Source of the DNA: Dehalococcoidia bacterium UBA1332
GTDB taxonomy: Bacteria; Chloroflexota; Dehalococcoidia; Lucifugimonadales; Lucifugimonadaceae
Length of the DNA: 57,208 nucleotides
Reading direction: 5' to 3'
Assembly: GCA_002306745.1 (NCBI GenBank)
Contig: DBSW01000155.1
Span: 1-57,208, forward strand
Shown: piece by piece, positions 35,380 through 43,635 of the stretch
Numbering within the stretch: the first letter of the stretch is position 1
Layout: each line of letters begins with the position of its first letter
Notes under the pieces: generated by a model
Database searches by the model: none
Told to the model about the DNA's origin: nothing
Seen by the model: only the letters and a program-made list of their open reading frames with translations
Made by a program: the position numbers and the translations under genes

Positions 35380-36624
35380 ATGAAGCAACTGCCATTCATA
35401 GAAATAAAATCGGCAATGCCACTAAAACTGGCATTGCCGATTTTATTTCTCGTATTTGTAAATATATCCAGTTGCCATATCGACAAAAATCCTGAAATAG
35501 ATCAAATGTCCAAAGTTGACAATATGGTCTTCAAACTCCAAGAAGCGCTCGATGATTGGAGAGAAAACGAACATATAACTGGTGCAAACATGTCTGTGCT
35601 GTTCGATGCAACTAATAGCACAATCAATTTGGTCAGTGGGAATTCCAAACTGACTATAGACCCTACACGATTCTCTAATACTCCCCTTACAATCGATCAA
35701 CCAATGTTCGTCGGCGACATCACTCATGTTCTGATCGCAGCCAAAGTTATCGAACTCGCGGAACAAAATTTAGTCCAGCTCAATCAAACCATTAAAATCT
35801 GGTTCCCAACAATTGAAAATGCCGAGCGCATAACGATTAGAAACCTTCTGGAGCATACCAGCGGTGTACCAGTTTTTTACACAGAAGAATTCTTAAACCA
35901 AATTTATGACAAAAACCCCAATTTTATTAGTAGTCCAGAACAAGTTATAGATATAGCCGCAAAAAGAGGATCATTCTTTGACCCCAGCACAAAGTACGGA
36001 TATTCAAAAACCAACTTCATAATTCTCGGTCGAATCATAGAAATAGTAACCAACACCCCTATTGAGACGGTTTTAAGAAACACTTTTTTCTACCCATTAG
36101 GTATGAATGACACCTACCTCGCTGGTAGAGAAGATATACCGGGCGGTGTACCCGGTGGCTATGAATACGTAGGACCAAACTCAATAGCGCCAACTGAGAT
36201 TGAAGGGCATGTACCTCAATCACCTACCCCGTCAGTCATAAGCGCAGAGTGGACATCAGGTGCATTGGTATCTACACCGCGAGACCTATTAAAGTTAATC
36301 CAATCAATCTTTTGCGACCCAAAATATTCACGGATCAGGTCTGAAATTATTAAACCGTCAATTCACCCTGCACAAACAGGGAGCACAATAATTGACTCTG
36401 GTGCCGGAGTATTCATCTGGAATGATTATGGTGAACAAACGATTGGACAATTTGGATTCATTTACCCGTTCTCGGCGCAGTTCATTATATGGACTGAATC
36501 TAAAATTGCAGTGGTTGTAATTGCGAACGAAGTTGATTCATCTAAAAACCCCAACTCAAATTTTCAACTACCAACTATTGAAAATCTCACATCAAAAGTT
36601 AGAGAAATAATTGTGAATAATTGA
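35380..36624 (+). CDS. Beta-lactamase/PBP4*-fold lipoprotein lacking the catalytic Ser and Lys
   Basis: 414-aa protein with a lipoprotein signal peptide (hydrophobic 14-28, lipobox V-N-I-S-S-C, Cys32) and a class C beta-lactamase-like domain (about 50-410). Fold landmarks are present: LLEHTSGVP (157-164), S-T-K-Y-G-Y-S-K-T-N-F (YSN-like, Tyr208) and a helix-rich middle. The S-x-x-K nucleophile motif should follow G112 but reads D-I-T-H (113-116), and the H-x-G motif near the C-terminus is replaced by Q-F-G-F. It is therefore probably not a hydrolase but a binding or scaffold protein on the outer face of the membrane. The start is ATG 35380 or ATG 35416; both keep the signal. The signal-peptide codons contain a perfect 22-bp inverted repeat. 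Confidence 0.82.
   Translation: MKQLPFIEIKSAMPLKLALPILFLVFVNISSCHIDKNPEIDQMSKVDNMVFKLQEALDDWRENEHITGANMSVLFDATNSTINLVSGNSKLTIDPTRFSNTPLTIDQPMFVGDITHVLIAAKVIELAEQNLVQLNQTIKIWFPTIENAERITIRNLLEHTSGVPVFYTEEFLNQIYDKNPNFISSPEQVIDIAAKRGSFFDPSTKYGYSKTNFIILGRIIEIVTNTPIETVLRNTFFYPLGMNDTYLAGREDIPGGVPGGYEYVGPNSIAPTEIEGHVPQSPTPSVISAEWTSGALVSTPRDLLKLIQSIFCDPKYSRIRSEIIKPSIHPAQTGSTIIDSGAGVFIWNDYGEQTIGQFGFIYPFSAQFIIWTESKIAVVVIANEVDSSKNPNSNFQLPTIENLTSKVREIIVNN
35400..35450. repeat. Perfect 22-bp inverted repeat (7-base loop), terminator-like, inside signal-peptide codons
   Basis: Arms at 35400-35421 and 35429-35450 are exact reverse complements around the loop CTAAAAC. Each arm has a GC-richer inner half (CGGCAATGCCA) and an A/T-rich outer half, so the transcript in either direction ends in a U-rich stretch like a bidirectional intrinsic terminator. 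It begins 65 bases after the aquaporin stop, yet lies within codons 7-24 of the following lipoprotein gene. It may be the aquaporin terminator, an attenuator, or both. Confidence 0.85.
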
Positions 36625-36774
36625 CTTTGCAACCGTAATTTTCAGTCCTTATTGTATTTAGTCGAAAAACTTAGATCAAATGACAATACATATATGAATT
36701 TTTGCCGTAAAAAGTTAAATATCTAACTAATAAATAGTTCAGGCGATAACAAAAGATTAAATTGTGAAAATCGC

Positions 36775-37209
36775 TTATATCCTTACATGACCGCGAAAAG
36801 TCGACCTCTTGACTGAACCAAATTTACGACTATCTAGGGCAGATACTCTATTATCACCAAGCACAATATATTCATCATCACGAGTCCACCACTTGTGATT
36901 ATCTGAGGTCTTTTCTGAATAGAATGCAAATAAGTCTGGAACAAGTTTTCCGTTTATTATCAATTGACCGTTGCGCAGGAAAACTTCTTCATTAGGCAAG
37001 CCAACAACCCGCTTGATTGCCCAAAGACCCTCTTTACCAGGTTCTTGAAATAAGACCACATCAACCCGTTTCGGTTTGTTTCGGCGAAATCCAGCTCGGC
37101 GCACAAACAATAGTGAATTCGCTGTGACGTTAGGCTCCATACTCGCCCCAATCACTTTATACAATCTTATTGAAAGTAATTGAATTAACCAGTCGATAAT
37201 AAAATTCAA
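36775..37209 (-). CDS. sodX: S26-family signal peptidase, probable Ni-SOD maturation protease
   Basis: 144-aa type I signal peptidase-like protein. The catalytic Ser is in V-I-G-A-S-M-E-P (Ser23) and the general-base Lys in W-A-I-K-R-V-V-G (Lys66). The GDNRVSALDSRKFG box is typical of S26. It is divergent from sodN, which needs removal of its leader so that a histidine becomes the N-terminus; this pairing is typical of SodX. It has no long cleavable signal and one possible N-terminal membrane segment. Confidence 0.88.
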   Translation of the reverse strand: MNFIIDWLIQLLSIRLYKVIGASMEPNVTANSLLFVRRAGFRRNKPKRVDVVLFQEPGKEGLWAIKRVVGLPNEEVFLRNGQLIINGKLVPDLFAFYSEKTSDNHKWWTRDDEYIVLGDNRVSALDSRKFGSVKRSTFRGHVRI

Positions 37210-37246
37210 CTCAGAATCGCGTTTCTACGTGTTAGATTTATTAGAC

Positions 37247-37272
37247 TACTCGACGCCATGAGGATTCGAGTA
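37247..37272. promoter_or_regulatory. 7-bp inverted repeat between sodX and sodN, possible operator
   Basis: TACTCGA (37247-37253) and TCGAGTA (37266-37272) are perfect inverted halves separated by 12 bases, near the middle of the 133-base divergent region. The centre-to-centre distance (19 bases) is near two helical turns, as for a dimeric repressor. A nickel- or oxidative-stress regulator is a guess. Confidence 0.4.
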
Positions 37273-37342
37273 TACGATCGCAGCGTGTATTTTCACCCAA
37301 GACCTGCATACTGAGAAGTCCCTATTTCTAGGAGAAAAATAA

Positions 37343-37771
37343 ATGTTCCAAACAATTTCACAAATCGCTAATAGGTTTCTACCTATCGGTGCCGCCTATG
37401 CACATTGTGACATCCCTTGCGGAATTTACGATCCACGTGACGCCATACAGGCAGCACAAACCGTAATACGAATGACTGAACTAATTCAAGAGCTAGGTGT
37501 TCCCTCCACCGTTCAAGAACACAATTCACTAAACAGATACGTCACTGTAAAGGAAGAACACGCCAAAAAAGCAAAAGATGACATCCTCGTTATTTGGACA
37601 GATTACTTCAAGCCTGAGCATCTCAGCGCATTCCCTGACTTACATACCAAGGTATGGGAAGCCTGCAAGCTTGGTTCTCAGGTAAAGCAGCATGTGGACA
37701 TGGACGCTGCTATAGCGTTTAAAGCATCTCTCGAAGAAATCGGCAACGCGTTCGCAGAAACTAAAAAATAA
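37343..37771 (+). CDS. sodN: Nickel-containing superoxide dismutase
   Basis: 142-aa Ni-SOD precursor. The nickel hook H-C-D-I-P-C-G-I-Y-D-P begins at residue 21 right after a 20-residue leader ending in A-A-Y-A, so cleavage would expose His1, Cys2 and Cys6 of the mature enzyme. The rest is a helical bundle of about 122 residues, the normal Ni-SOD size. The AGGAG ribosome site is clear. It dismutates superoxide without iron or manganese, common in marine bacteria. It is paired with the divergent maturation protease and followed by a strong terminator. Confidence 0.97.
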   Translation: MFQTISQIANRFLPIGAAYAHCDIPCGIYDPRDAIQAAQTVIRMTELIQELGVPSTVQEHNSLNRYVTVKEEHAKKAKDDILVIWTDYFKPEHLSAFPDLHTKVWEACKLGSQVKQHVDMDAAIAFKASLEEIGNAFAETKK

Positions 37772-37795
37772 AAAATTGCTACAAAGATATCGTTG

Positions 37796-37826
37796 AAACG
37801 GGACAGGCGTTTTGCCTGTCCCGTTT
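37796..37826 (+). terminator. Rho-independent terminator of sodN
   Basis: AAACGGGACAGGC (37796-37808) pairs perfectly over 13 bp with 37814-37826 around a GTTTT loop. It lies about 25 bases after the stop, and the 3' arm ends in TTTT. Confidence 0.9.
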
Positions 37827-37921
37827 TGACTTAAATTGTTTCTAGTCCATATGTCTAATCGGTAACTCAAGTTCAAGTATCCTCACAAAAACTGTAACTA
37901 GTCAACATTCAAGTCCTTAAT

Positions 37922-38974
37922 TTGCACATTTACGAAATCGATACCCCCGCAATCGTCATCGACGTCGATGTACTAGAAAAAAACATCAAGGACATGGCGA
38001 ATCATTGTCAAAATCTTGGAATAGACCTGCGAGGGCACACAAAAAGCCATAAAAATCCTGAAATCGCAAAGATGCAAATCGAAGCGGGTTCAAAGGGAGT
38101 CGTATGCCAGAAACTTGGTGATGCCGAAAACATGGCACAAGCGGGAATTGAAGACATTTTATTGACTTACAACATAGTCGGAAAGTATAAGTTACGTCGA
38201 CTTTGTAAGTTAGCACGACTTACAAGCATAACAGTCACAGTTGACTCTCTCGCTGTTGCACAGGGCATTTCTGATCAAGCATCAGAAGATGGAGTGATAA
38301 TCGGAGTGCTTATCGAAATCGACACAGGGGGCAATCGCACAGGGGTTCAATCCCCAACTGCTGCCGAAAATCTAGCAAAACAAGTTAGCAATCTACCCGG
38401 CTTACGGCTTAAAGGCCTAATGACTTACCCAAGCCTAATTAGTGCCAAGCCTGTAATCGATGAAGCCGTTGAAAGGTTTATTAATTCCGGTCTTTCGCTT
38501 GAAATTATCAGTGGGGGTGGGACCGGAGCAGAGTCGGTTTCTAAAGCGCTCGGTTTTACTGAACACAGAAGTGGATCGTACGTTTATGAAGGCCTATCTA
38601 GAATAAATGGAAGAGGGGACGGGACAGATCTTTCTCCTCAGAGATGTCCACTTAGAGTCGTAACCACAGTCGTTAGCGTTCCAACCAGAAGCCGAGTAAT
38701 TGTTGATGCGGGAATGAAAACCTTCCGCATGTTTCCAGATATGCCTTATGGCTACATTATTGAAGACACCAACCTGAGATTCGACGGCATGTCAGTAGAA
38801 CATGGACAAATAAACAGTAAGAATTCAGAAAATTCTTACCAGGTCGGCGATAAACTAACCATTATCCCTACCTATCAAGAAGGTGTGACAAATCTTCACG
38901 ACAAAATCTTCTGGATGCGCAATGATCATGTCGAAAGAGTTTTCAAAAATATAGGGCGTGGCAAAGTCCAGTAA
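37922..38974 (+). CDS. D-threonine aldolase / D-serine dehydratase-like PLP protein
   Basis: 350-aa fold type III PLP protein. The N-terminal alanine-racemase-like barrel (about 5-240) has the PLP-lysine motif R-G-H-T-K-S-H-K (probably Lys41), E-I-D-T-G-G-N-R-T-G and S-G-G-G-T-G. A C-terminal D-serine-dehydratase-like beta domain follows (about 245-345). In characterised D-threonine aldolases the C-terminal P-N-H-x-C motif binds the catalytic metal; here the equivalent is P-T-Y-Q-E-G-V-T-N-L-H-D (316-327), so both metal ligands are changed. It may be a different lyase or epimerase. The start is TTG at 37922. It is convergent with the IDH gene. Confidence 0.75.
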   Translation: MHIYEIDTPAIVIDVDVLEKNIKDMANHCQNLGIDLRGHTKSHKNPEIAKMQIEAGSKGVVCQKLGDAENMAQAGIEDILLTYNIVGKYKLRRLCKLARLTSITVTVDSLAVAQGISDQASEDGVIIGVLIEIDTGGNRTGVQSPTAAENLAKQVSNLPGLRLKGLMTYPSLISAKPVIDEAVERFINSGLSLEIISGGGTGAESVSKALGFTEHRSGSYVYEGLSRINGRGDGTDLSPQRCPLRVVTTVVSVPTRSRVIVDAGMKTFRMFPDMPYGYIIEDTNLRFDGMSVEHGQINSKNSENSYQVGDKLTIIPTYQEGVTNLHDKIFWMRNDHVERVFKNIGRGKVQ

Positions 38975-39009
38975 AGATTCCGAATTCGACTCAGTCCAAC
39001 ACTTGCAAT

Positions 39010-41232
39010 CTACACGTTCGCTAGAATTTTGTTTAGCGTATCACTGGGACACATTGCAGATTTCATTAGATCGTCATCACAATGATAATAACCGCCCAAT
39101 TGCTGTGGTTTGCCCTGTGTTAAATCCAATTCTGAAATGATCTTATCTTCATTCTTCCGCATAGCTTCCTCGACTATTTGGAAACGATTGGCAAGATCAG
39201 CGTCTTCTGTTTGTGATGCAAGCGCTTGCGCCCAATAAAGTGTCAAATAAAACGTACTGCCACGGTTATCCAATTCGGTGACCCTACGTGATGGCAACTT
39301 TCCGTGCTGTAAGTATTGACCTGTCGCCTGATCTAAGGCGTCTCCCAGTAATTCAGCACCCTTGTTACCAAACTGCTCGCCTAAGTATTGCAGTGATGCT
39401 GCTAATGCCATGTACTCACCTAATGAATCCCAGCGGAGGTGACCTTGTTCTTCGAACTGCTGCACATGTTTTGGAGCAGAGCCGCCGGCTCCAGTCTCGA
39501 AAAGTCCGCCACCATTCAACAACGGCACTATCGAAAGCATTCGTGCACTTGTACCAATTTCCAATATCGGAAACAGATCGGTCAAGTAATCTCTTAACAC
39601 ATTACCAGTGACCGATATAGTGTCTTTACCTACACGAATTCGCTCAAGAGAAAGCTTCATTGCGTCAACCGGTGAAAGCACACGGATGTCGAGGCCTTCG
39701 GTGTCTTCTCCGAGTAGGTATTCATTGACCTTCTTGATTAGTTCAGCATCGTGCGCACGATTCTTGTTCAGCCAGAAAATCGCTGGTGACCCCGTTGCCC
39801 GTGATCGTCGAATTGCGAGCTTTACCCAATCACGAATAGCAACATCTTTAGTCTGACATGCACGCCAAATATCACCAATTTCTACTTCATGAGAAAGCAG
39901 AACATTACCTATATCATCAACAATCCTGATAGCACCATATCCATTAACCTCAAATGTTTTGTCATGAGAACCGTATTCCTCCGCCTTCTGTGCCATCAGA
40001 CCTACATTAGGGACAGTTCCCATAACTGAAGGATCTAGCTGACCATTTGCTTTACAGTCCTCAACAGTTGCTGAGTAGATACCGGCGTAAGTGGAATCGG
40101 GTATAACAATCTTTACGTCCTGTAACTCACCGTCCGCATTCCACATTTTTCCGGAATCCCGAATTACAGGAGGAATCGATGCATCTATTATCACGTCACT
40201 TGGAACATGCAGGTTTGTAATCCCTTTACTCGAGTCAACCATCGCAATTCCCGGGCCATCGGCAAAGTCTTGTTCTAAATCAGAAACAATCGCTGCTTCA
40301 GGGTCTCGAATTAATCCAGATAATTTGGTCAACACGTCGCCAAGGCCATTATTTGGATCCGCCCCGAGCTCTGCGATTTCAGGTTCATGATTCTTGAAAA
40401 GATTCGAAAAATAAGTTCGCACTCCATGACCAAAAATAATTGGGTCGGAGACTTTCATCATAGTCGCTTTAAGGTGGAGCGAATAAAGTACATCGTGTTT
40501 CTTTGCGTCAGCAATTTGATCTTCAAAGAAACGCACTAGTGACTTTCGGCTCATCTTTGTGGCGTCGACGACCTCACCTTTGATCAGAGGCAGAGATTCA
40601 ATCAGAGTTGTGATCTTACCGTCGTCGTCAACATACTCGACTTTTGCTTGAGTATCATTTGTGATGGTCGTGGATTTCTCGTTATGGAAAAAATCCCCCT
40701 CAGACATTGTCGAAACATGTGTCTTAGATTTTTTTGTCCATTCCCCCATTCGAGGCGGATTAGCTTTGGCAAAATCTTTTACAGCTTTGGGAGCCCGTCG
40801 ATCAGAATTACCTTGACGTAAAACAGGGTTGACTGCACTACCCATCGTCTTTTCATAACGTTTCTTTGTATCCTGCTCCTCAAGGGTTACTGGGTCATCT
40901 GGATAATCAGGCAGCGGATAACCATGCTCCTGAAGTTCAGCAATACACTTCTTCATTTGTGGGACCGAAGCGCTAATATTTGGGAGCTTAATTATGTTTG
41001 CTTCAGGGAGTTCAACTAACCGACTCAGATCCGCTAAGTCATCATCTACCGCTTTATCACCCAAAATCTCCGGGAACTGCGCTAAAACTCGGCCCGCCAG
41101 CGAAATATCTCGAGTTTCAATTTCAACCCCAGCAGTAGCGACGAACGACCGAACGGCTTGCAAGAAAGCATATGTTGCAAGCGCTGGGGCCTCGTCAGTC
41201 AAAGTGTAAATAATCGAAGGTGATTGGGTCAT
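39010..41232 (-). CDS. icd: Monomeric NADP-dependent isocitrate dehydrogenase
   Basis: 740-aa enzyme, the exact size class of monomeric IDH (about 740 aa). It oxidatively decarboxylates isocitrate to 2-oxoglutarate in the TCA cycle. The sequence opens with [19 protein letters not shown] and has [19 protein letters not shown], the substrate-binding [14 protein letters not shown] region, and an [21 protein letters not shown]-terminal segment. The start is taken at the second Met (M-T-Q-S-P). It has no operon partner; about 170 bases separate it from the cupin gene. Confidence 0.95.
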   Translation of the reverse strand: MTQSPSIIYTLTDEAPALATYAFLQAVRSFVATAGVEIETRDISLAGRVLAQFPEILGDKAVDDDLADLSRLVELPEANIIKLPNISASVPQMKKCIAELQEHGYPLPDYPDDPVTLEEQDTKKRYEKTMGSAVNPVLRQGNSDRRAPKAVKDFAKANPPRMGEWTKKSKTHVSTMSEGDFFHNEKSTTITNDTQAKVEYVDDDGKITTLIESLPLIKGEVVDATKMSRKSLVRFFEDQIADAKKHDVLYSLHLKATMMKVSDPIIFGHGVRTYFSNLFKNHEPEIAELGADPNNGLGDVLTKLSGLIRDPEAAIVSDLEQDFADGPGIAMVDSSKGITNLHVPSDVIIDASIPPVIRDSGKMWNADGELQDVKIVIPDSTYAGIYSATVEDCKANGQLDPSVMGTVPNVGLMAQKAEEYGSHDKTFEVNGYGAIRIVDDIGNVLLSHEVEIGDIWRACQTKDVAIRDWVKLAIRRSRATGSPAIFWLNKNRAHDAELIKKVNEYLLGEDTEGLDIRVLSPVDAMKLSLERIRVGKDTISVTGNVLRDYLTDLFPILEIGTSARMLSIVPLLNGGGLFETGAGGSAPKHVQQFEEQGHLRWDSLGEYMALAASLQYLGEQFGNKGAELLGDALDQATGQYLQHGKLPSRRVTELDNRGSTFYLTLYWAQALASQTEDADLANRFQIVEEAMRKNEDKIISELDLTQGKPQQLGGYYHCDDDLMKSAMCPSDTLNKILANV

Positions 41233-41403
41233 GATCAATGATTCAAAAACATCCGTTCTACGGTACTAGTTATACATGCAATGATGCTCAAGTATATGAC
41301 TTAACTAAGCATCCAGTAGGCGTGAGAATGAGAATTCTATTTCAGTAATTATCAGTCTTAGTTCAAAACTTCAAATGATCCCTAGAAAAGTCTCAGTTGC
41401 TAT

Positions 41404-41766
41404 CTATTTATCGAAAAACCTTACTTTGTCCGATATGTACTCTTCTCGGATAGGCGACCATATATCAAGAGCAACACAACCAGCGCTCGTCGCTACCACA
41501 CGGTGAGGAACGTCAGCCGGAATCACGTAATGATCTCCAACTTCGAGACGCTCTTTCGATTCACCCACATAGAACCAAGCCGAACCTTCCAATACACGAC
41601 CACACTGCTCATTAATATGAGAATGCTCAGGGACTTCAACATCGGGTTCGATATCAATAACCCCCATCATAATCAAATCTCCCCATATAAGTCGGGCGGA
41701 TACACCGGGGAGGAGCTCTCGCTTCTCCACATCATTCTCACTGTAAAAATATTTTTCAGGAAACAT
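41404..41766 (-). CDS. Cupin-domain protein
   Basis: 120-aa single-domain cupin. Metal-binding motif 1 is P-E-H-S-H-x5-G-x-V-L-E-G and motif 2 is G-D-H-Y-V-I-P-A-D-V-P-H-R, so a full set of His/Glu ligands is present. It starts 7 bases after the ThDP-enzyme gene and is almost certainly co-transcribed with it. It could be a small dioxygenase/isomerase or a binding protein acting on the same substrate. The function is unknown. Confidence 0.8.
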   Translation of the reverse strand: MFPEKYFYSENDVEKRELLPGVSARLIWGDLIMMGVIDIEPDVEVPEHSHINEQCGRVLEGSAWFYVGESKERLEVGDHYVIPADVPHRVVATSAGCVALDIWSPIREEYISDKVRFFDK

Positions 41767-41773
41767 AGCGATC

Positions 41774-43453
41774 CTAACCGTGGGTACCCATCTTTCGGCT
41801 TATAGCAGCTTCTGCAACAGGACTAATCACTTGCTCTATATCAATATTGAGTAGTGCGGGGCCACTATAGTCAAATGCCCGCTGCATCGCTGCTTCTAAG
41901 TCTTCAACCTTCGTTACATGTTCGCCATACGCACCCAAACCCTGAGCCATAATGTCATATCGAGTCGGCAGAAGATCAGTCCATACCGGGCGACCATAAA
42001 GCCCCTTTTGAATCTGCCAATCAATCCCCCATATAGAGTTATTTCCAATAAACATTTTGACTGGAAGATTGTGACGAACCATAGTATCGATCTCCATGCC
42101 ATTAAAGCCTAAGGATCCATCACCATTACCAAGCACCACTGTGCTTTCAGGTAGAGCGACCTGAGCGCCTAACGCATATGGAAGTGCGACACCGATCATA
42201 CCGAAACTCGATACATTGTGAAACCTGAAGGGTTTATTACGCTTGATCGAAGCCCTAAGGAAATGGCAGTAGTCACCACCATCCCAAGTAACATGAGTAT
42301 CATCATCGATGAATTTCTCGAGTGTATTTGCCACAACCATAGGGTGCATAGGATTCTCAAATTTGCCTAACTCGCCAAGACTTTTGTGCCAATCATCATA
42401 AGCAACTCTAAGTCGCTGTAACCACTCAGTACGTTCACTCCACTTACGCTTTACGGCTGCATCCGCCATTTGTGAAATGACCGGCCCCAAGTCTCCAACA
42501 ATGCCAACTTCGGCAGTTCTAGATCGAGCTATCTGTGCAGGAGAAGGATCGACAACTATAAACTTAACGTCACTAGCAAATGGCGGATTACCACCAAATC
42601 CATTCGTGTAATCAAGTCGCTTACCAAGCATGAGCACGACGTCAGCTTCGCTTAAATGTGCCATCGTGCGGTTAAGCGGAATATATCCGAGCCCCATCGA
42701 ATATTCATGAGAATCCGGAATTAGTGCACGCGCAGAATCTTCCGAGAAAAATGGCATACGTATGGTCTCAATTAATCGCTGAACCTCTGAGGGTATAGCC
42801 GTTGCCCCTGCAGAAGAACCAGCAAGTATCACCGGGCGCTGTGCCGAATAAAGTAGCTCTAGGGCACGTTCGATTTGAGAAGAATCACCCTGCACATTAA
42901 GTGAAGTACCGTACTCTTTTGGAGAATACCTAGTTAGCTCATCATCATCAACTTCCGCTCCCTGAAAATCGTGTGGTATCGTCAGGTGTACTGGTCCTTG
43001 GCGGCCACTTAAGGCAGTCCGGAAAGCGAGTGCCACGTACTCAGGGATACGAGCCGGCGAGGGAACGTCCCATGCACCCTTAGTGATAGGCTTAGCAGCA
43101 CCCACCTGATCAAATTCCTGCATTGCACCGCGACCAATGTTTGCAGACTCGGCAGATCCTGCGATATTTATTATTGGCGCCTCAGAATGCATAGCGTTCG
43201 CCAAAGCAGGCAAAGCATTGGCATGACCAGGTGTGGTAGATAGCATTACACCACCCTTACGCAAGATTCTTGAATACGAATCCGCGGCATGAGCAGCGCC
43301 GGATTCGTGTCGGAAATCGATCATACGTAACGGTGCATCCCACATTTGATCCAACATATGCAAAATGTGGTCACCAGCAATGCCGAAAACGGTATCTACG
43401 CCCTCGGCCCTTAGAGCACGAATTAAAAGATCACTTCCAGTTGTCTTAGCCAT
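41774..43453 (-). CDS. Thiamine diphosphate-dependent enzyme, acetolactate synthase-like
   Basis: 559-aa ThDP enzyme with the usual three domains. The N-terminal pyrimidine-binding domain has the activating Glu50 in F-R-H-E-S-G-A-A-H-A-A-D. The middle domain is of the FAD/ADP-fold type. The C-terminal pyrophosphate-binding domain has the metal motif GNGDGSLGFNGMEIDTM...NN. Candidates are acetolactate synthase, oxalyl-CoA decarboxylase, 2-hydroxyacyl-CoA lyase, or sulfo/phosphonopyruvate decarboxylase. No ilvN-like subunit is nearby, so biosynthetic acetolactate synthase is unlikely. It is paired with a cupin and lies about 180 bases downstream of prpD. Confidence 0.78.
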   Translation of the reverse strand: MAKTTGSDLLIRALRAEGVDTVFGIAGDHILHMLDQMWDAPLRMIDFRHESGAAHAADSYSRILRKGGVMLSTTPGHANALPALANAMHSEAPIINIAGSAESANIGRGAMQEFDQVGAAKPITKGAWDVPSPARIPEYVALAFRTALSGRQGPVHLTIPHDFQGAEVDDDELTRYSPKEYGTSLNVQGDSSQIERALELLYSAQRPVILAGSSAGATAIPSEVQRLIETIRMPFFSEDSARALIPDSHEYSMGLGYIPLNRTMAHLSEADVVLMLGKRLDYTNGFGGNPPFASDVKFIVVDPSPAQIARSRTAEVGIVGDLGPVISQMADAAVKRKWSERTEWLQRLRVAYDDWHKSLGELGKFENPMHPMVVANTLEKFIDDDTHVTWDGGDYCHFLRASIKRNKPFRFHNVSSFGMIGVALPYALGAQVALPESTVVLGNGDGSLGFNGMEIDTMVRHNLPVKMFIGNNSIWGIDWQIQKGLYGRPVWTDLLPTRYDIMAQGLGAYGEHVTKVEDLEAAMQRAFDYSGPALLNIDIEQVISPVAEAAISRKMGTHG

Positions 43454-43635
43454 CAGTTTTAGAAATTATTTCTACTAGTTATCCTGAACCAACCAACAAC
43501 GTTAGGTGGATCTGGATTGATAAAAAAACGTCGAATTGGAAAATTTTGCACTTACAAAGAAGCTTAGCATCAGAATCCTCAGCAAAAACATAATTCAGAG
43601 GTTTTTGTGTCAAGTAACGTAGGAATACATAAGCT

